From the NCBI GenBank assembly GCA_930367215.1, contig OV884060.1, positions 183,531,253 through 183,595,252 on the forward strand: a stretch of DNA of 64,000 bases, read 5' to 3'. The first letter of the stretch is position 1, and each line of letters starts with the position of its first letter. Position numbers and translations under genes: made by a program. Source of the stretch: Pollenia angustigena. Its lineage: Eukaryota; Arthropoda; Insecta; Diptera; Polleniidae. The notes below the pieces were generated by a model, which had not been told where the DNA came from, ran no database searches, and saw nothing but the letters and a program-made list of their open reading frames with translations. This document shows, piece by piece, positions 1-10,700 of the stretch.

Positions 1-236
1 TAAATGTATTTTGTTTGCTTAGTAATCACAAGAATTAAAATTTCACAAAAATAAAATGTATTTCACAATTTTACACTTTTTTAATTCAAAATGGCGCGCA
101 CTAACCATAAGTAGGTAAACAAACACAAGGAACCAACGGAACCAACATAAACAACTTTTGACACTAGGGTTCCAAATGGGGTAAACAGCTGACAAACATA
201 TGGGCCAACGAGTTTACCTTGTGTAAATATACCTTG
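1..236. mobile_element. hAT-type MITE, right part (CAAGG family)
   Basis: This is the right part of the element that is complete at 7518-7990. It ends with the inverted motif GAGTTTACCTTGTGTAAATA and terminal CCTTG at 232-236, followed by the 8-bp site GACTTTGC (237-244). The left end is outside the window. Confidence 0.8.
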
Positions 237-1426
237 GACTTTGCAAAGTAAACTTTGCCTGTCTAAAAGGGGACTTTGTTTTGAAAGCAGTGCTGCCATT
301 TGTTTAGTTTGAAATTCAAAGATATTTTTGTGTTTTCTTTTAAAATTTTTAAGCTTTTGAAGAAAAAGTTAATTAAAAATTTTTTTTTTTTTTAAATGAT
401 AAGTTATATTTTTTGATGGTAGATTTAAGATGTGGACAATGTAATACGCTTTTTATACTGATCGACATCTAACACCTACTATCAAAGATGTGGAAAATGT
501 GAAACACTCATTAACATTGCTCACATCTAGCATCTACCATCAATCAAAAATGTAACCATTTTTGAAAAAAGAAAATGTTTTTAAAATAAAAAATGTTTTT
601 TTCTACAAAGTGCCAAGATTTAAAAAGAAAACACAAGTAGAAAAAATTTGATGGTGTTATTAAAAAAGTATGAGTGTATTGAGTTTTTCGAACTTGCACT
701 TGCATGCGAAAACTGAGGGTTCTACAGCATAATTAATATCAGGGACCAAATGGGTGCATTCGTGATCGAAGGACTTTTGCCGTGGAAATTTATTTCCTTA
801 ATTTGCGCTCTGTTCGTCAAACTTATAGAGCACTTCGTCATGTGTACGGAGCACATAATCGTCCTTCTGAGCATCAAATACACAATACTATTGATCGATT
901 CTTGACCACGTTTACTCTTTTTAATAATATTCATTCAAATCGTGCCTGTACCTTGCGAACTGAAGAAGGCATCGCCGCTATAGACGTGAGTGTAATAAAG
1001 GACTCGAATTTATCGTTCCGACGCCGTTGTCAGAAACTCCGTTTCTGTCCGTTTACTACTTTGAAAAATGTGAGAAAAGACCTTATCCTACATCCATATA
1101 AGGTCCAATTAGAACAAGAATTAAAACCATTCAATTGGAAATTGAACCAAATTTTTATCGTCAAATCGTCTTCATCGACTAGGCTCATTTCTGGCTTAAC
1201 GGCTATTTAAACAAGCAGAATTATCATCTTTGGCGAGAGCACAATCCTCATGAGACTCCATTGCATCCCAAAAGAATCCCTGTTTGGTGCGGTTTATATG
1301 CCGAAATCTCCATTATCCCATTTGTCTTCAAATGCGCAACCGGTGCCAACATTACCGTGATTATCAAACGCTACAGCCAAATGAATCGCAAAGATTTTAT
1401 ACCTCATGTTTTTGCAAATCATTTGG
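1..1426. repeat. Direct duplication, copy A (partner 7755-9220)
   Basis: Bases 1-1426 match 7755-9220 almost base for base with only scattered substitutions (for example G/T near 117) and one 40-base indel: copy B has extra T-rich sequence at about 8063-8102. Identity stops abruptly after the shared CATTTGG. Both copies carry the same hAT-type MITE at the same position and the same broken transposase, so the block was duplicated as a unit. The left limit of copy A lies outside the window. A haplotype or assembly artefact is not excluded. Confidence 0.9.
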
Positions 1427-1772
1427 TGGTGAGTGCGCTGTACAAAGGAGGTTACTTAGCATCAAATGATTGTACAGAATACTTCAAATAAAGTTTTGTT
1501 AAGATGACTTGTCGATATCTTTTAGAACACTTTTATAAGCTTTTACACTGATTCACATTTAAAATCTACCTTCAATTTGTAAAGATGTTAACAGCTTCGA
1601 AATGGTTGGTACGGCTAAAAATCAACATCTTATATAATATCATTCTACATCTTTCTATTATTTTAGTGTCATCACTAGAAAAGAGGCAATAAATTTTATT
1701 ATTGTTGTGGCATCACTGACAAATAGACGTTTGTCCCCTTTTAGACAGGCAAAGTTTACTTTGCAAAGTCTT
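237..1772. repeat. Inverted arms around copy A
   Basis: The stretch at about 237-277 (GACTTTGCAAAGTAAACTTT and following bases) recurs inverted at about 1734-1772, before CTTGAGTTTATGG. The arms bracket the Tc1-like remnant and suggest a larger inverted-repeat element hosting it. At 1769-1800 the sequence resembles an internal piece of the GTGCCGG MITE family seen at 27415. Bases 1427-1884 hold nothing else recognisable. Confidence 0.5.
412..1580 (+). pseudogene. Tc1/mariner-like transposase remnant, copy A
   Basis: Recognisable protein similarity begins near 779 with the HTH-type stretch RSVRQTYRALRHVYG and HNRPSE, typical of insect Tc1/mariner transposases, and runs to about 1210. A frame change near 1150 leads into the DDE-domain motif FID-(stop)-AHFWLNGY, where the usual DEAHFWLNG has its Glu replaced by TAG, then HPKRIPVWCGL. 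After 1426 the C-terminal third is missing. Imperfect terminal inverted repeats are visible at about 415-445 and 1545-1577 (GGTAGATTTAAGATGTG versus the inverse of CACATTTAAAATCTACC). An internal palindrome (414-540, ends TGATGGTAGA/TCTACCATCA) may be a small separate insertion. There is no usable start codon. The element cannot encode a working enzyme. Confidence 0.75.
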
Positions 1773-1884
1773 GAGTTTATGGAAGGGAGGGGAAAAGAGA
1801 ATAGCGGGGGAGTATGAACTTTGCTGTACTCGCAAATTCCTTTTGTTTTTCGTTCGTAGTTTATTTCTGAGCAGGGATGATAAA

Positions 1885-2061
1885 TGTTGTGTCTTGCACG
1901 AGGTTAAGCACAAAAAAAGTGAGGTTTATTTCATTCTTCTTTTTACAAGCTATTCTTAAAATCTATTCAATTATTGTAATTTATGTGATGCCAGATTGCT
2001 AAGGTGCAAAGCTGACATTTAAACTTAACTATGTATATGATAATGATATAACAATATAACA
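1885..2061 (-). repeat. 3' LTR of the Ty3/gypsy element
   Basis: 177 bp with TG...CA ends, adjoining the target duplication ATAAA at 1880-1884. It differs from the other LTR only at 1968. Confidence 0.96.
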
Positions 2062-2075
2062 CGCTCCCTCTTGAG
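2062..2075 (-). other. Polypurine tract
   Basis: On the minus strand the bases abutting the 3' LTR read TCAAGAGGGAGCG, a purine-rich tract in the position where plus-strand DNA synthesis is primed in LTR retrotransposons. Confidence 0.8.
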
Positions 2076-2126
2076 CTGAACTTTATTAAGTGTTTCATTT
2101 TTTTTTTTTTGATATTAAAATTACAT

Positions 2127-5100
2127 TTACTTTAAAACCTTGCCGTCTCTACGTGGTCTTAAAATTCTTTTAGGTGTTATTACATCTGTTTCTACTCGGG
2201 ATGAAGCTTCCAACCTACTCCCAGTGCTGGTTTTCTGTAGAGGATCATGTGTTGTGTGCGCAATGTTTTCATTTTCAGTCGGTGTTTCATCAGTTTTTAT
2301 GTCAGTGGTGGCTCTTATTTGATCAGTATGTCGCTTTATTATACGATCATTTTTTGTAATGTTACATAAATACGTTTTCGTTCCAAGTTTCTCCGTTATT
2401 GTTGCAGGTGACCAACTAGATTTATTCGGATTTGTGTAATCCCTTATATAAACCCTCTGACCACAATTGAACTCCACTGTTCGTTTACCTTTGTAGTTTG
2501 CTATATCTTTCTTTTGTTTTTGCAAAATTATTTCCCTGGTAGTTGGTGGTCTAAGAGAATCTAACCTGGTTTTGAGACTACGACCAAAAAATAATTTGCA
2601 AGGAGTTTCATTTGTTGTACAGTGCCTTGTGCTCCTGTAATCAGCTAAAAATCGATTTGTGATTGTCTCCAAATCTTCACTGGGATATTCCCCTAACGCT
2701 GCATAGACAGATTTTTTTAATATTTTCACAAATATCTCTGCCTGTCCATTCGTAGATGGATGCCCTGGAGCCGTAAGCACATGCCTTACAAGATTTTCCT
2801 TCAAAAATTTTTTAAATTCAAGCGACGTAAATTGACGTCCGTTATCACTGACCAACGTATCAACCAGTCCGTATCTACAAAATAGTTCCCTAAGCTTTAC
2901 AATTACAAATTGCGAAGTTATTTGTTTTGTTATGAACGCCTCTGGCCATTTTGAATAAGAGTCAACTATAATAAATATATATTGGTTTTTAATTGGTCCT
3001 GCAAAGTCTACGTGGATACGCTTCCAAACTGAAGTTTCCGGTTCCCATGGTGTAAGGACACCTTTACTAGGGCTCTCTTGTAGCTCTTGACATGGAGAAC
3101 AATCGCTAATAAGTTTTTCAATTTCTTTGTCTAAGCCTGGCCACCATACATATGACCTTGCCAAGGCCTTAGTTTTAACTACCCCCAAATGGGATGCATG
3201 AAGACATATTAGAACTTCATTCCGTAATTTACTTGGTACTAGAGTACGATATCCCCACATGATACATCCCTGTTCAACTGACAATTCATTTTCCTTGACC
3301 TTATAAGGGTTGTATTCTTCCCCCTTTAACTGAGAAACCGATCCATTTTCTATTGCAACAAGTAATTTTGAAAGTATGAGGTCACGTCTAGTTTGAATTG
3401 ATATGTCTTTAAAACTTAAGTTCAAGCGATTTTGATTCTTAATAAAATTTATATAATTATGTTCAACTTTTTCTCCTTCAGGTGACGCAAGCTGAGGAAT
3501 TCTCGATAAATTATCTGCCTCGTTTGCTGTGCCCTTCACATATTCTATAGAATAATTAAAACCAGACAATAGCAAGGCCCATCTTTGCATTCTTGCCGAT
3601 GCCATCAATGGCAACCCCTTACTCTCACCAAACAGTGCTAGTAAAGGTTTGTGATCTGTTCGCAATGTAAACTTTCGGCCAAGCAAATACTGTCTTAACT
3701 TTGAAACTGAAAATATAATGGCCAATGCCTCCTTTTCTATAGTACTATATCGTTTTTCACTTTTCTGTAAAGCTTTTGAAACAAAAGCAATAGGCTTCAG
3801 AATGTCATTATCATATCTATGAGTAAGAATACCTGCGACTGCTGTATTACACGCGTCTGTAGTCAAAACAATTTCCCTATCAGGATTAAAATGTACTAAT
3901 ACATTGTCAGATGCTATATCAGATTTGATTGTATTGTATGCAATGTCACATTTCCTAGACCATTGAAATTTGGAATTCTTTCTTAAAAGCTCATAAAGAG
4001 GGTCCATTTTCTCAGCAAACCTATCAATAAACTTCGAGTAATAATTCACCATACCTATGAAAGCTCTTAATTCAGAAATATTGCCCGGAACAGGTGCATT
4101 ACTCACACATGCTGTTCTTTCGTCACTTTTTCTTAACCCTTCCTTATCTATTGTAAAACCTAGATATGAAATTTTGTCCTGAAAGAATTTGCATTTTTGT
4201 TTGTTTAACTTTAAACCAGCTGATTGCAGCTTTTTGAGAACAGTCTTTAAAGTATTCATGTGCGATTGTATATTTGGGCCTGTAACCGTGATGTCGTCCT
4301 GATACACAACAACGAACTGAATGCCCCGCAATAAATTTTCAATGGTTTTTTGAAAAATTGCCGCTGCCGTCTTTATGCCAAAAGGTAAACGTTTAACCTT
4401 TAAAACTCCTATGTGTGTACTCCAAGTACAAAAAAGTTGGGACTCATCATCCAATATTAATTGATTATAGGCTTGAGATAGATCAAGCTTAGTAAATAGT
4501 TCTCCTCCTTCAAGAGTCGAAAAGATTTCATCGATCCTTGGTAAGGGATACTTAAAATCTACTAGATACTTATTGATTGTAACCTTATAGTCAGCGCAAA
4601 CACGTATGTCGCCATCGGGCTTAAGAATAGGAACTAACGGTGTGCCCCATTCGGAATTGTCCACAAACTCCAACATTCCCTGATTAACTAAATCTCTTAA
4701 CTTCTGCTCTACTTTGCCCTTATAGGCCAATGGTAATGGTCTTGGCTTATGAAATATAGGCTCAGCATTGTCACATAGTTTCAATGACACTTTGTCACCG
4801 ACAAAAGCACCTAATTCATCAGTAAATACAGGTGAAAACTCGTTCCTAATTTCGTTTGCTAAAATAGCATAGCTGTCAACAGCCTTAACATTGTTGATTT
4901 GACAAAGATCAAAATTAAAAGCTCGTAAAAACGATCTACCTAATAAGGGTGGGTTTTCGGTTTTGGTCACTACAACAACAACCTTTTTAGACATTTCACG
5001 AAACGTAATTAATGCATCAAACTCACCTAATATTTTTATGCGATCACCACTGAAGTCGACATAAGGTACCCTACATGGTCTTAATTTAGATATGTGCATT

Positions 5101-6113
5101 TGTTTGAAAAATTTTACCGGTATTAGATTACATGGCGCACCCGTGTCACATGCTGCTTCTAATTGTAAGCCTTCAATTGCAACTGGTAGTGTGTAAACTC
5201 CATCACGACTGTTATCATCAATGCTAAAAATACTATTGTTAAAAAAATCATTAACATTTTCATTATAGTCAAAATTTGATACATAATTAACATTTCGGTT
5301 TTTTTCATGTTTGTATTTACAAACTGATGCCAAGTGGCCTATTTTGTTGCAACTATGGCATTTACTGTTTTTATATCTGCATGCTGCTGATTCGTGATTA
5401 CGCCACCCACAATGTGAACAAGGATGTTTCTTTCTAGCCGCTTCATTCTCTGTGCCGACGTTTCCTATTTTTGCTGATTTGTCCTTCTTGCGGCCACGTT
5501 TAACAAAATTAACAGCACCATTTGGGGACTCATTGTTGTCTTTCAGAGAAGATTTTGCGCTTATTTTGGTTTCTACAATTAACGCCTTCCTCAACGCTTG
5601 ATCTATAGTTATAGACTCGTCCTCTTCACATAGTCTCTCAAAAATGTCATTTGACATACCAACAATAAATTTGTCCAACACAAACGCATCCAGATGACCG
5701 CCAAATTTGCAACTAAATGCCAATTGTTTGACCCGTGCGTACCATGCGGCTACAGTTTCGTCAATACGCTTGAATGCCATGTGGAATTGTTTCCTTTCGT
5801 GAAAAATTATTGTTGGTGGAGTATAATGCATATTTAACATTTGGCATAGCTCCTTGTAGGTTTTTGACGATGGCAAGTTCGGACTGCAGAGATTATGTAT
5901 TACATTATATGCTTCTGCACCCATTGATTTAAGTAATATTGCCTTTTTCTGGTTATCTTCCGTACAACCAATTTCGCAAAAGTGAATTTCCAGCCTTTCA
6001 TTCCATATGTGCCATGCTGTGTTATGTGGCGAAAATTCTGGAACATTATTAGCTTGCATCAATGTAAATTGTGCACTTGACCTGGACATCGCACCATTTC
6101 CTTCATTTGCCAT
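2127..6113 (-). CDS. Ty3/gypsy Gag-Pol polyprotein
   Basis: A single uninterrupted frame of 1328 residues starting at ATG. Gag occupies roughly residues 1-230 and is followed by two CX2CX4HX4C zinc knuckles (about 232-245 and 252-265) for RNA binding. The aspartic protease has DTGA at about 323. The reverse transcriptase carries YQDD at about 604-607 and is followed by RNase H (TTDA near 751). The integrase shows an H2C2-type zinc motif (H...H...CSPCQ) and a DDE core (HVDFAGP, VSDNGRQF, PSTNGQAE). The C-terminus is basic. Gag and Pol share one frame, so no ribosomal frameshift is needed. The product would assemble a virus-like particle, copy the RNA and insert the DNA. The architecture matches fly elements often annotated as K02A2.6-like; the exact clade (Mag or another) cannot be settled by eye. 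No stop or frameshift was seen. Confidence 0.95.
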   Translation of the reverse strand: MANEGNGAMSRSSAQFTLMQANNVPEFSPHNTAWHIWNERLEIHFCEIGCTEDNQKKAILLKSMGAEAYNVIHNLCSPNLPSSKTYKELCQMLNMHYTPPTIIFHERKQFHMAFKRIDETVAAWYARVKQLAFSCKFGGHLDAFVLDKFIVGMSNDIFERLCEEDESITIDQALRKALIVETKISAKSSLKDNNESPNGAVNFVKRGRKKDKSAKIGNVGTENEAARKKHPCSHCGWRNHESAACRYKNSKCHSCNKIGHLASVCKYKHEKNRNVNYVSNFDYNENVNDFFNNSIFSIDDNSRDGVYTLPVAIEGLQLEAACDTGAPCNLIPVKFFKQMHISKLRPCRVPYVDFSGDRIKILGEFDALITFREMSKKVVVVVTKTENPPLLGRSFLRAFNFDLCQINNVKAVDSYAILANEIRNEFSPVFTDELGAFVGDKVSLKLCDNAEPIFHKPRPLPLAYKGKVEQKLRDLVNQGMLEFVDNSEWGTPLVPILKPDGDIRVCADYKVTINKYLVDFKYPLPRIDEIFSTLEGGELFTKLDLSQAYNQLILDDESQLFCTWSTHIGVLKVKRLPFGIKTAAAIFQKTIENLLRGIQFVVVYQDDITVTGPNIQSHMNTLKTVLKKLQSAGLKLNKQKCKFFQDKISYLGFTIDKEGLRKSDERTACVSNAPVPGNISELRAFIGMVNYYSKFIDRFAEKMDPLYELLRKNSKFQWSRKCDIAYNTIKSDIASDNVLVHFNPDREIVLTTDACNTAVAGILTHRYDNDILKPIAFVSKALQKSEKRYSTIEKEALAIIFSVSKLRQYLLGRKFTLRTDHKPLLALFGESKGLPLMASARMQRWALLLSGFNYSIEYVKGTANEADNLSRIPQLASPEGEKVEHNYINFIKNQNRLNLSFKDISIQTRRDLILSKLLVAIENGSVSQLKGEEYNPYKVKENELSVEQGCIMWGYRTLVPSKLRNEVLICLHASHLGVVKTKALARSYVWWPGLDKEIEKLISDCSPCQELQESPSKGVLTPWEPETSVWKRIHVDFAGPIKNQYIFIIVDSYSKWPEAFITKQITSQFVIVKLRELFCRYGLVDTLVSDNGRQFTSLEFKKFLKENLVRHVLTAPGHPSTNGQAEIFVKILKKSVYAALGEYPSEDLETITNRFLADYRSTRHCTTNETPCKLFFGRSLKTRLDSLRPPTTREIILQKQKKDIANYKGKRTVEFNCGQRVYIRDYTNPNKSSWSPATITEKLGTKTYLCNITKNDRIIKRHTDQIRATTDIKTDETPTENENIAHTTHDPLQKTSTGSRLEASSRVETDVITPKRILRPRRDGKVLK

Positions 6114-6196
6114 TATAATTATTTTTCGTGACTTTTTTGTTTGCTAATATTGAATGCACAAGTTATTATTTAATAACTTAAAACAAAAGAAAAAAA

Positions 6197-6213
6197 CGTT
6201 CTCTTCGTCGCCA
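6197..6213 (-). other. Primer-binding-site candidate
   Basis: Three bases inside the 5' LTR the minus strand reads TGGCGACGAAGAGAACG. The TGGCGA start is the CCA-complement expected for a tRNA primer site. The tRNA (possibly Arg-type, by analogy with other fly elements) is not established. Confidence 0.6.
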
Positions 6214-6216
6214 ATA

Positions 6217-6393
6217 TGTTGTGTCTTGCACGAGGTTAAGCACAAAAAAAGTGAGGTTTATTTCATTCTTCTTTTTACAAGCTATTCTTAAAATCTATTT
6301 AATTATTGTAATTTATGTGATGCCAGATTGCTAAGGTGCAAAGCTGACATTTAAACTTAACTATGTATATGATAATGATATAACAATATAACA
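6217..6393 (-). repeat. 5' LTR of the Ty3/gypsy element
   Basis: 177 bp, same length as the 3' LTR, one mismatch (6300). It would supply promoter and polyadenylation signals. It is followed by the target duplication ATAAA at 6394-6398. Confidence 0.96.
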
Positions 6394-7517
6394 ATAAAGT
6401 TGGCAGTACAATTGTACTTTTTTTACTACTATTAGCAGTGCAAAAATAATAAAGTACTCCAGTGCAAATTTAGTACAATTTTAAAATTGCAAAATCTTTT
6501 TCCTACCAAAATATGATAAAAACAAAGCAAAGAAATCGCCTTTTTGTAAATACTATATCGAATTTAATTCAAACAAATAGACTTTTTTTATAATAATAAA
6601 CAATAAAAGACGATGATAATCAACATTTTATTTTTTCATCCTGGTAGAGTATTTTGAGGAAATGCGCATATAAGTTTTTTCCTTTAAGTTTTCTTTTAAA
6701 TATGACAACATTTGTATTTTTATCGATGGTGGAACATATAATACACTTTAACCAGTAAGAAAATCATACGTGTTAAAATTATGAAAAATTCCTCGCACCA
6801 TAGATATCTATACACAGCTAGATATTTTTAGTAGAAATTACGGGCATTACTACCGAGTAAAAACTTCGCCTACTTTTTTAAAATGAATAGCTTCTTTCAC
6901 TAATTATTTAGTAGCTTTCTTCTATATAACTACTATAATTACTTCTATAACTACTTATTTATCAGATGTATGTAGGAAAAAAATAATGACTTACATAAAA
7001 ATGCGTTCATTTTGGGACATCCCTTCTAAAATTCATTGGTTCTTTCAGTAGAATTGGAAGTAGTATTTTAACATTTTCCTGATAACTTAACACATTATTT
7101 TGCAGGCGAAGTTTTAACTGGGTAGGTAAAACCTTTTTTTAGCCTGTTCCACTTTTAAATCTAAAAAAAACAAGCTTAAGATTCTTTGTCTAAATTCCTT
7201 ATTATTTACTTAATTTTTCTTTTTGTTAATTGCCAAAGGTATATTTCAAATATAAATGTATAGCACAAGTGCATTTTAATGTAAATTCTTTGTTATGCAA
7301 ATAATAAAACTTGTAAAAAATATTTTTTTGACATTAAGTACAATTAGCGTAAAAAATGTAAATTTTTTTTCTGTATTAAGTACATTTTAAAAAATGCCAT
7401 TTATCAACCCTGTACCTGAAGTTGGCTGCAACAACGAATAAACAAAAATTTGTCAAATTAAACTTTGTGTGTCTAAACACCAAACAAAGTTTAAAAGAGA
7501 ACTACACAAGACTTTGC
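6394..7517. other. AT-rich repeat-derived DNA, no gene
   Basis: No coding region is supported. Bases about 6670-6860 (including CACCATAGATATCTATACAC) match 50115-50310, so this is a dispersed repeat. Near 7440-7517 there are inverted AAACTTTGT/ACAAAGTTT motifs related to the arms at 237 and 1734. Confidence 0.6.
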
Positions 7518-7990
7518 CAAGGTATATTTACACAAGGTAAACTCGTTGCTACAACAAGTACAACAAGACAAAAACAACACGGCAAATTGTTTGGAACCAT
7601 GGTGTCAAAAAAAAAACGCAACAATGTGCCTTTAAAATAAAAACACAAATTGAAAAAAACACGTGCAGTTCAGAATAATAAGCTGAAACAATTTTTAATA
7701 TATTTTGCATTCTCAAGCATAAAAATAAAGTATTATTGCAAAAAATAATGCATTTAAATGTATTTTGTTTGCTTAGTAATCACAAGAATTAAAATTTCAC
7801 AAAAATAAAATGTATTTCACAATTTTACACTTTTTTAATTCAAAATGGCGCGCACTAACCATAAGTATGTAAACAAACACAAGGAACCAACGGAACCAAC
7901 ATAAACAACTTTTGACACTAGGGTTCCAAATGGGGTAAACAGCTGACAAACATATGGGCCAACGAGTTTACCTTGTGTAAATATACCTTG
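7518..7990. mobile_element. hAT-type MITE, complete (CAAGG family)
   Basis: 473 bp. The left end CAAGGTATATTTACACAAGG and the right end are inverted repeats continuing into GTAAACTCGTTG. Perfect 8-bp target duplications GACTTTGC lie at 7510-7517 and 7991-7998. An 8-bp duplication and CA...TG termini are typical of hAT transposons. It has no coding capacity. Confidence 0.88.
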
Positions 7991-9220
7991 GACTTTGCAA
8001 AGTAAACTTTGCCTGTCTAAAAGGGGACTTTGTTTTGAAAGCAGTGCTGCCATTTGTTTAGTTTTCCCTTTTTTGCAACGTTTTTTTTTTGTTTTAACAT
8101 ATTAAAATTCAAAGATATTTTTGTGTTTTCTTTTAAAATTTTTAAGCTTTTGAAGAAAAAGTTAATTAAAAATTTTTTTTTTTTTTTAAATGATAAGTTA
8201 TATTTTTTGATGGTAGATTTAAGATGTGGACAATGTAATACGCTTTTTATACTGATCGACATCTAACACCTACTATCAAAGATGTGGAAAATGTGAAACA
8301 CTCATTAACATTGCTCACATCTAGCATCTACCATCAATCAAAAATGTAACCATTTTTGAAAAAAGAAAATGTTTTTAAAATAAAAAATGTTTTTTTCTAC
8401 AAAGTGCCAAGATTTAAAAAGAAAACACAAGTAGAAAAAATTTGATGGTGTTATTAAAAAAGTATGAGTGTATTGAGTTTTTCGAACTTGCACTTGCATG
8501 CGAAAACTGAGGGTTGTACAGCATAATGAATATCAGGGACCAAATGGGTGTATTCGTGATCGAAGGACTTTTGCCGTGGAAATTTATTTCCTTAATTTGC
8601 GCTCTGTTCGTCAAACTTATAGAGCACTTCGTCATGTGTACGGAGCACATAATCGTCCTTCTGAGCATCAAATACACAATACTATTGATCGATTCATGAC
8701 CACGTTTACTCTTTTTAATAATATTCATTCAAATCGTGCCTGTACCTTGCGAACTGAAGAAGGCATCGCCGCTATAGACGTGAGTGTAATAAAGGACTCG
8801 AATTTATCGTTCCGACGCCGTTGTCAGAAACTCCGTTTCTGTCCGTTTACTACTTTGAAAAATGTGAGAAAAGACCTTATCCTACATCCATATAAGGTCC
8901 AATTAGAACAAGAATTAAAACCATTCAATTGGAAATTGAAACAAATTTTTATCGTCAAATCGTCTTCATCGACTAGGCTCATTTCTGGCTTAACGGCTAT
9001 TTAAACAAGCAGAATTATCATCTTTGGCGAGAGCACAATCCTCATGAGACTCCATTGCATCCCAAAAGAATCCCTGTTTGGTGCGGTTTATATGCCGAAA
9101 TCTCCATTATCCCATTTGTCTTCAAATGCGCAACCGGTGCCAACATTACCGTGATTATCAAACGCTACAGCCAAATGAATCGCAAAGATTTTATACCTCA
9201 TGTTTTTGCAAATCATTTGG
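7755..9220. repeat. Direct duplication, copy B (partner 1-1426)
   Basis: Near-identical to 1-1426 apart from a 40-base insertion at about 8063-8102 and a few substitutions. After 9220 the transposase similarity continues here but not in copy A, so copy B is the more complete version. Confidence 0.9.
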
Positions 9221-9600
9221 AGGAGAAATGATTCCAACAGGAACTCGCAAAATGTCATACAGCCTTCACACCATCACTTTGTTGAACTAAACGTTTGGTG
9301 ACCGAATTATCTCAAGATTTTGACCTGTGAAGTGCCCATCTCGTTAGTGTGATTTGACATCTATGGACTACTTTTTGTTGGGTTACGTCAAATCTCTGGT
9401 CTAAGCTAATTAAGAAGACAACGTTCGACACAGTATTGACAAACAAGTTCGGGTATGCTCGAAAAAGTGGTGCAAAATTGGATCGGCAGGATGGCGTTCA
9501 TAAGCTGCAGTCGCGGAGGCCATATGCCAGACACTTATTTCAACTTTAAATGCCATGAAATTTGTGAGCTAATAAAGCCCAAATTTCGGTTATTACATTG
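8205..9600 (+). pseudogene. Tc1/mariner-like transposase remnant, copy B
   Basis: The same remnant as at 412-1580, with the same frame change and the same TAG in DEAHFWLNG. It extends further: after HVFANHL come QQ-LAKCHTA (the second catalytic-Asp region, degenerate), a stretch resembling LTPCDYFLWGYVKS at about 9345-9400, and a tail resembling SRGGHMPD at about 9505-9535. Several frame changes and stops separate these pieces. It is non-functional. Confidence 0.75.
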
Positions 9601-9728
9601 AGTATTTATAAAAAAAATGTCTGTGACTCTATTAGAGTTAGGCAATGTTCTCTGCAGTACTACCTGAACTCCAACCAAACGAACGATGTTAATTGTATAA
9701 AACAAAAAGTTTCAGAGAATTATTTATA

Positions 9729-9897
9729 ATTAGTATTGTGGTTATTTTGTTGAACTATTTATGGTTTTTAATCCAAATTTTTAATATTTTTAATAAGGCT
9801 TAATTAATTTTCATGTTGTAAAATTCCTTTCTTCATAAAAATAATAAAAATAAAATTAAATTTCATGAACTTAAGCCTAATTAAAAATATTAAGAAC
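9729..9897. mobile_element. Palindromic repeat family, short copy
   Basis: It begins ATTAGTATTGTGGTTATTTT, the complete end of the family. It turns back near 9810 and stops inside the opposite arm at ...AATATTAAGAAC. The 8-bp direct repeat TATTTATA flanks it (9721-9728, 9898-9905). Other copies lie at 27825, 43696 and 51922. Confidence 0.7.
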
Positions 9898-9944
9898 TAT
9901 TTATATATATATTTTTTTTTCTTATATACATACATATTTTTTTT

Positions 9945-10700
9945 TCTATGACAATTATGTGTGAAACAAAATATCGGCCAAATGCTCGCCAGGCCTTCGG
10001 TGGCATACCTCTATCCGATTGTCCATATTTTAAGTGACTCTGAGACTTAATTGAGGTTTAATGTCGTTAATTTGCCGAATTATCTTATCCTTTAGCTATT
10101 GAATTGTGTTTGGCTTATTAAAATACATTTTTTCTTTTAACTATCCCCAAAGAATGAAGTCGAACGGTGTCAAATCAGATTATTGTGGCGGCCAATTAAC
10201 ATCGCCACGACGTGACATAACACGGCCATTGAGTTTCTCGCACAAAAGAGCCACTGTTTCGTTGGCTGTGTGGCAAGAGGCACCATGCTGTTTGAACCAC
10301 ATATCGTCCTGGTTCATATCGTCAATTTCTGTCCACAAAAAGTCCGTTATAATCTCTCGAATAAGTACGGCTTGAAGAAGCCGCCAGACCATAAACCGCG
10401 CCAAACAGTCACTCTTTGTGGATGCATCGGCTTTTCAACAATCACTCGTGGATTCTCATTTGCCCAAAGTCGTAAATTTAGCTTGTTAACGAATTCACGG
10501 AGGTGAATTATAAAGGCACCATTCACTTCTTTCTGTTCAACTGACGATTCAGCGTATTGACGACGTTTGATGATCTCCATGGTTTAATTTGTCAAGTACT
10601 GAAACAGCGAAATGTCATATAAATTTGGCAAAAAACTTGACGTTCAGCTGTGACTCACAATTATTATCGTGCATTATGGTTCGAACACGTGTTACTTTCG
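9945..10700 (-). pseudogene. Mariner-like transposase remnant
   Basis: Read on the minus strand, 10580-10350 gives a DDE-domain stretch with LRLWANENPRV and HPQRVTVWRGLW. Next comes DMWFKQHGASCHT, where the usual catalytic Asp of QQDGA is His, then GDVNWPPQ followed by stop codons, and a C-terminal part ending GEHLADILFHT near 9965. An end motif GTGCATTATGGTT (about 10668-10680) matches the terminal repeat of the mariner at 58552-59374. Stops and the lost Asp show it is dead. It is the same family as 16736-16966. Confidence 0.8.

Larger units (their letters stand above)
1885..6393 (-). mobile_element. Young Ty3/gypsy LTR retrotransposon
   Basis: A full-length minus-strand element of 4509 bp. 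Two 177-bp LTRs (1885-2061 and 6217-6393) begin TGTTGTG and end ATAACA and differ at one base (C at 1968, T at 6300). The 5-bp target duplication ATAAA flanks the element at 1880-1884 and 6394-6398. A primer-binding-site candidate and a polypurine tract sit inside the LTRs in the expected order, and a single 1328-codon Gag-Pol frame fills the interior. No envelope frame is present. Near-identical LTRs and the intact frame indicate a recent insertion that may still be competent. Confidence 0.97.
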
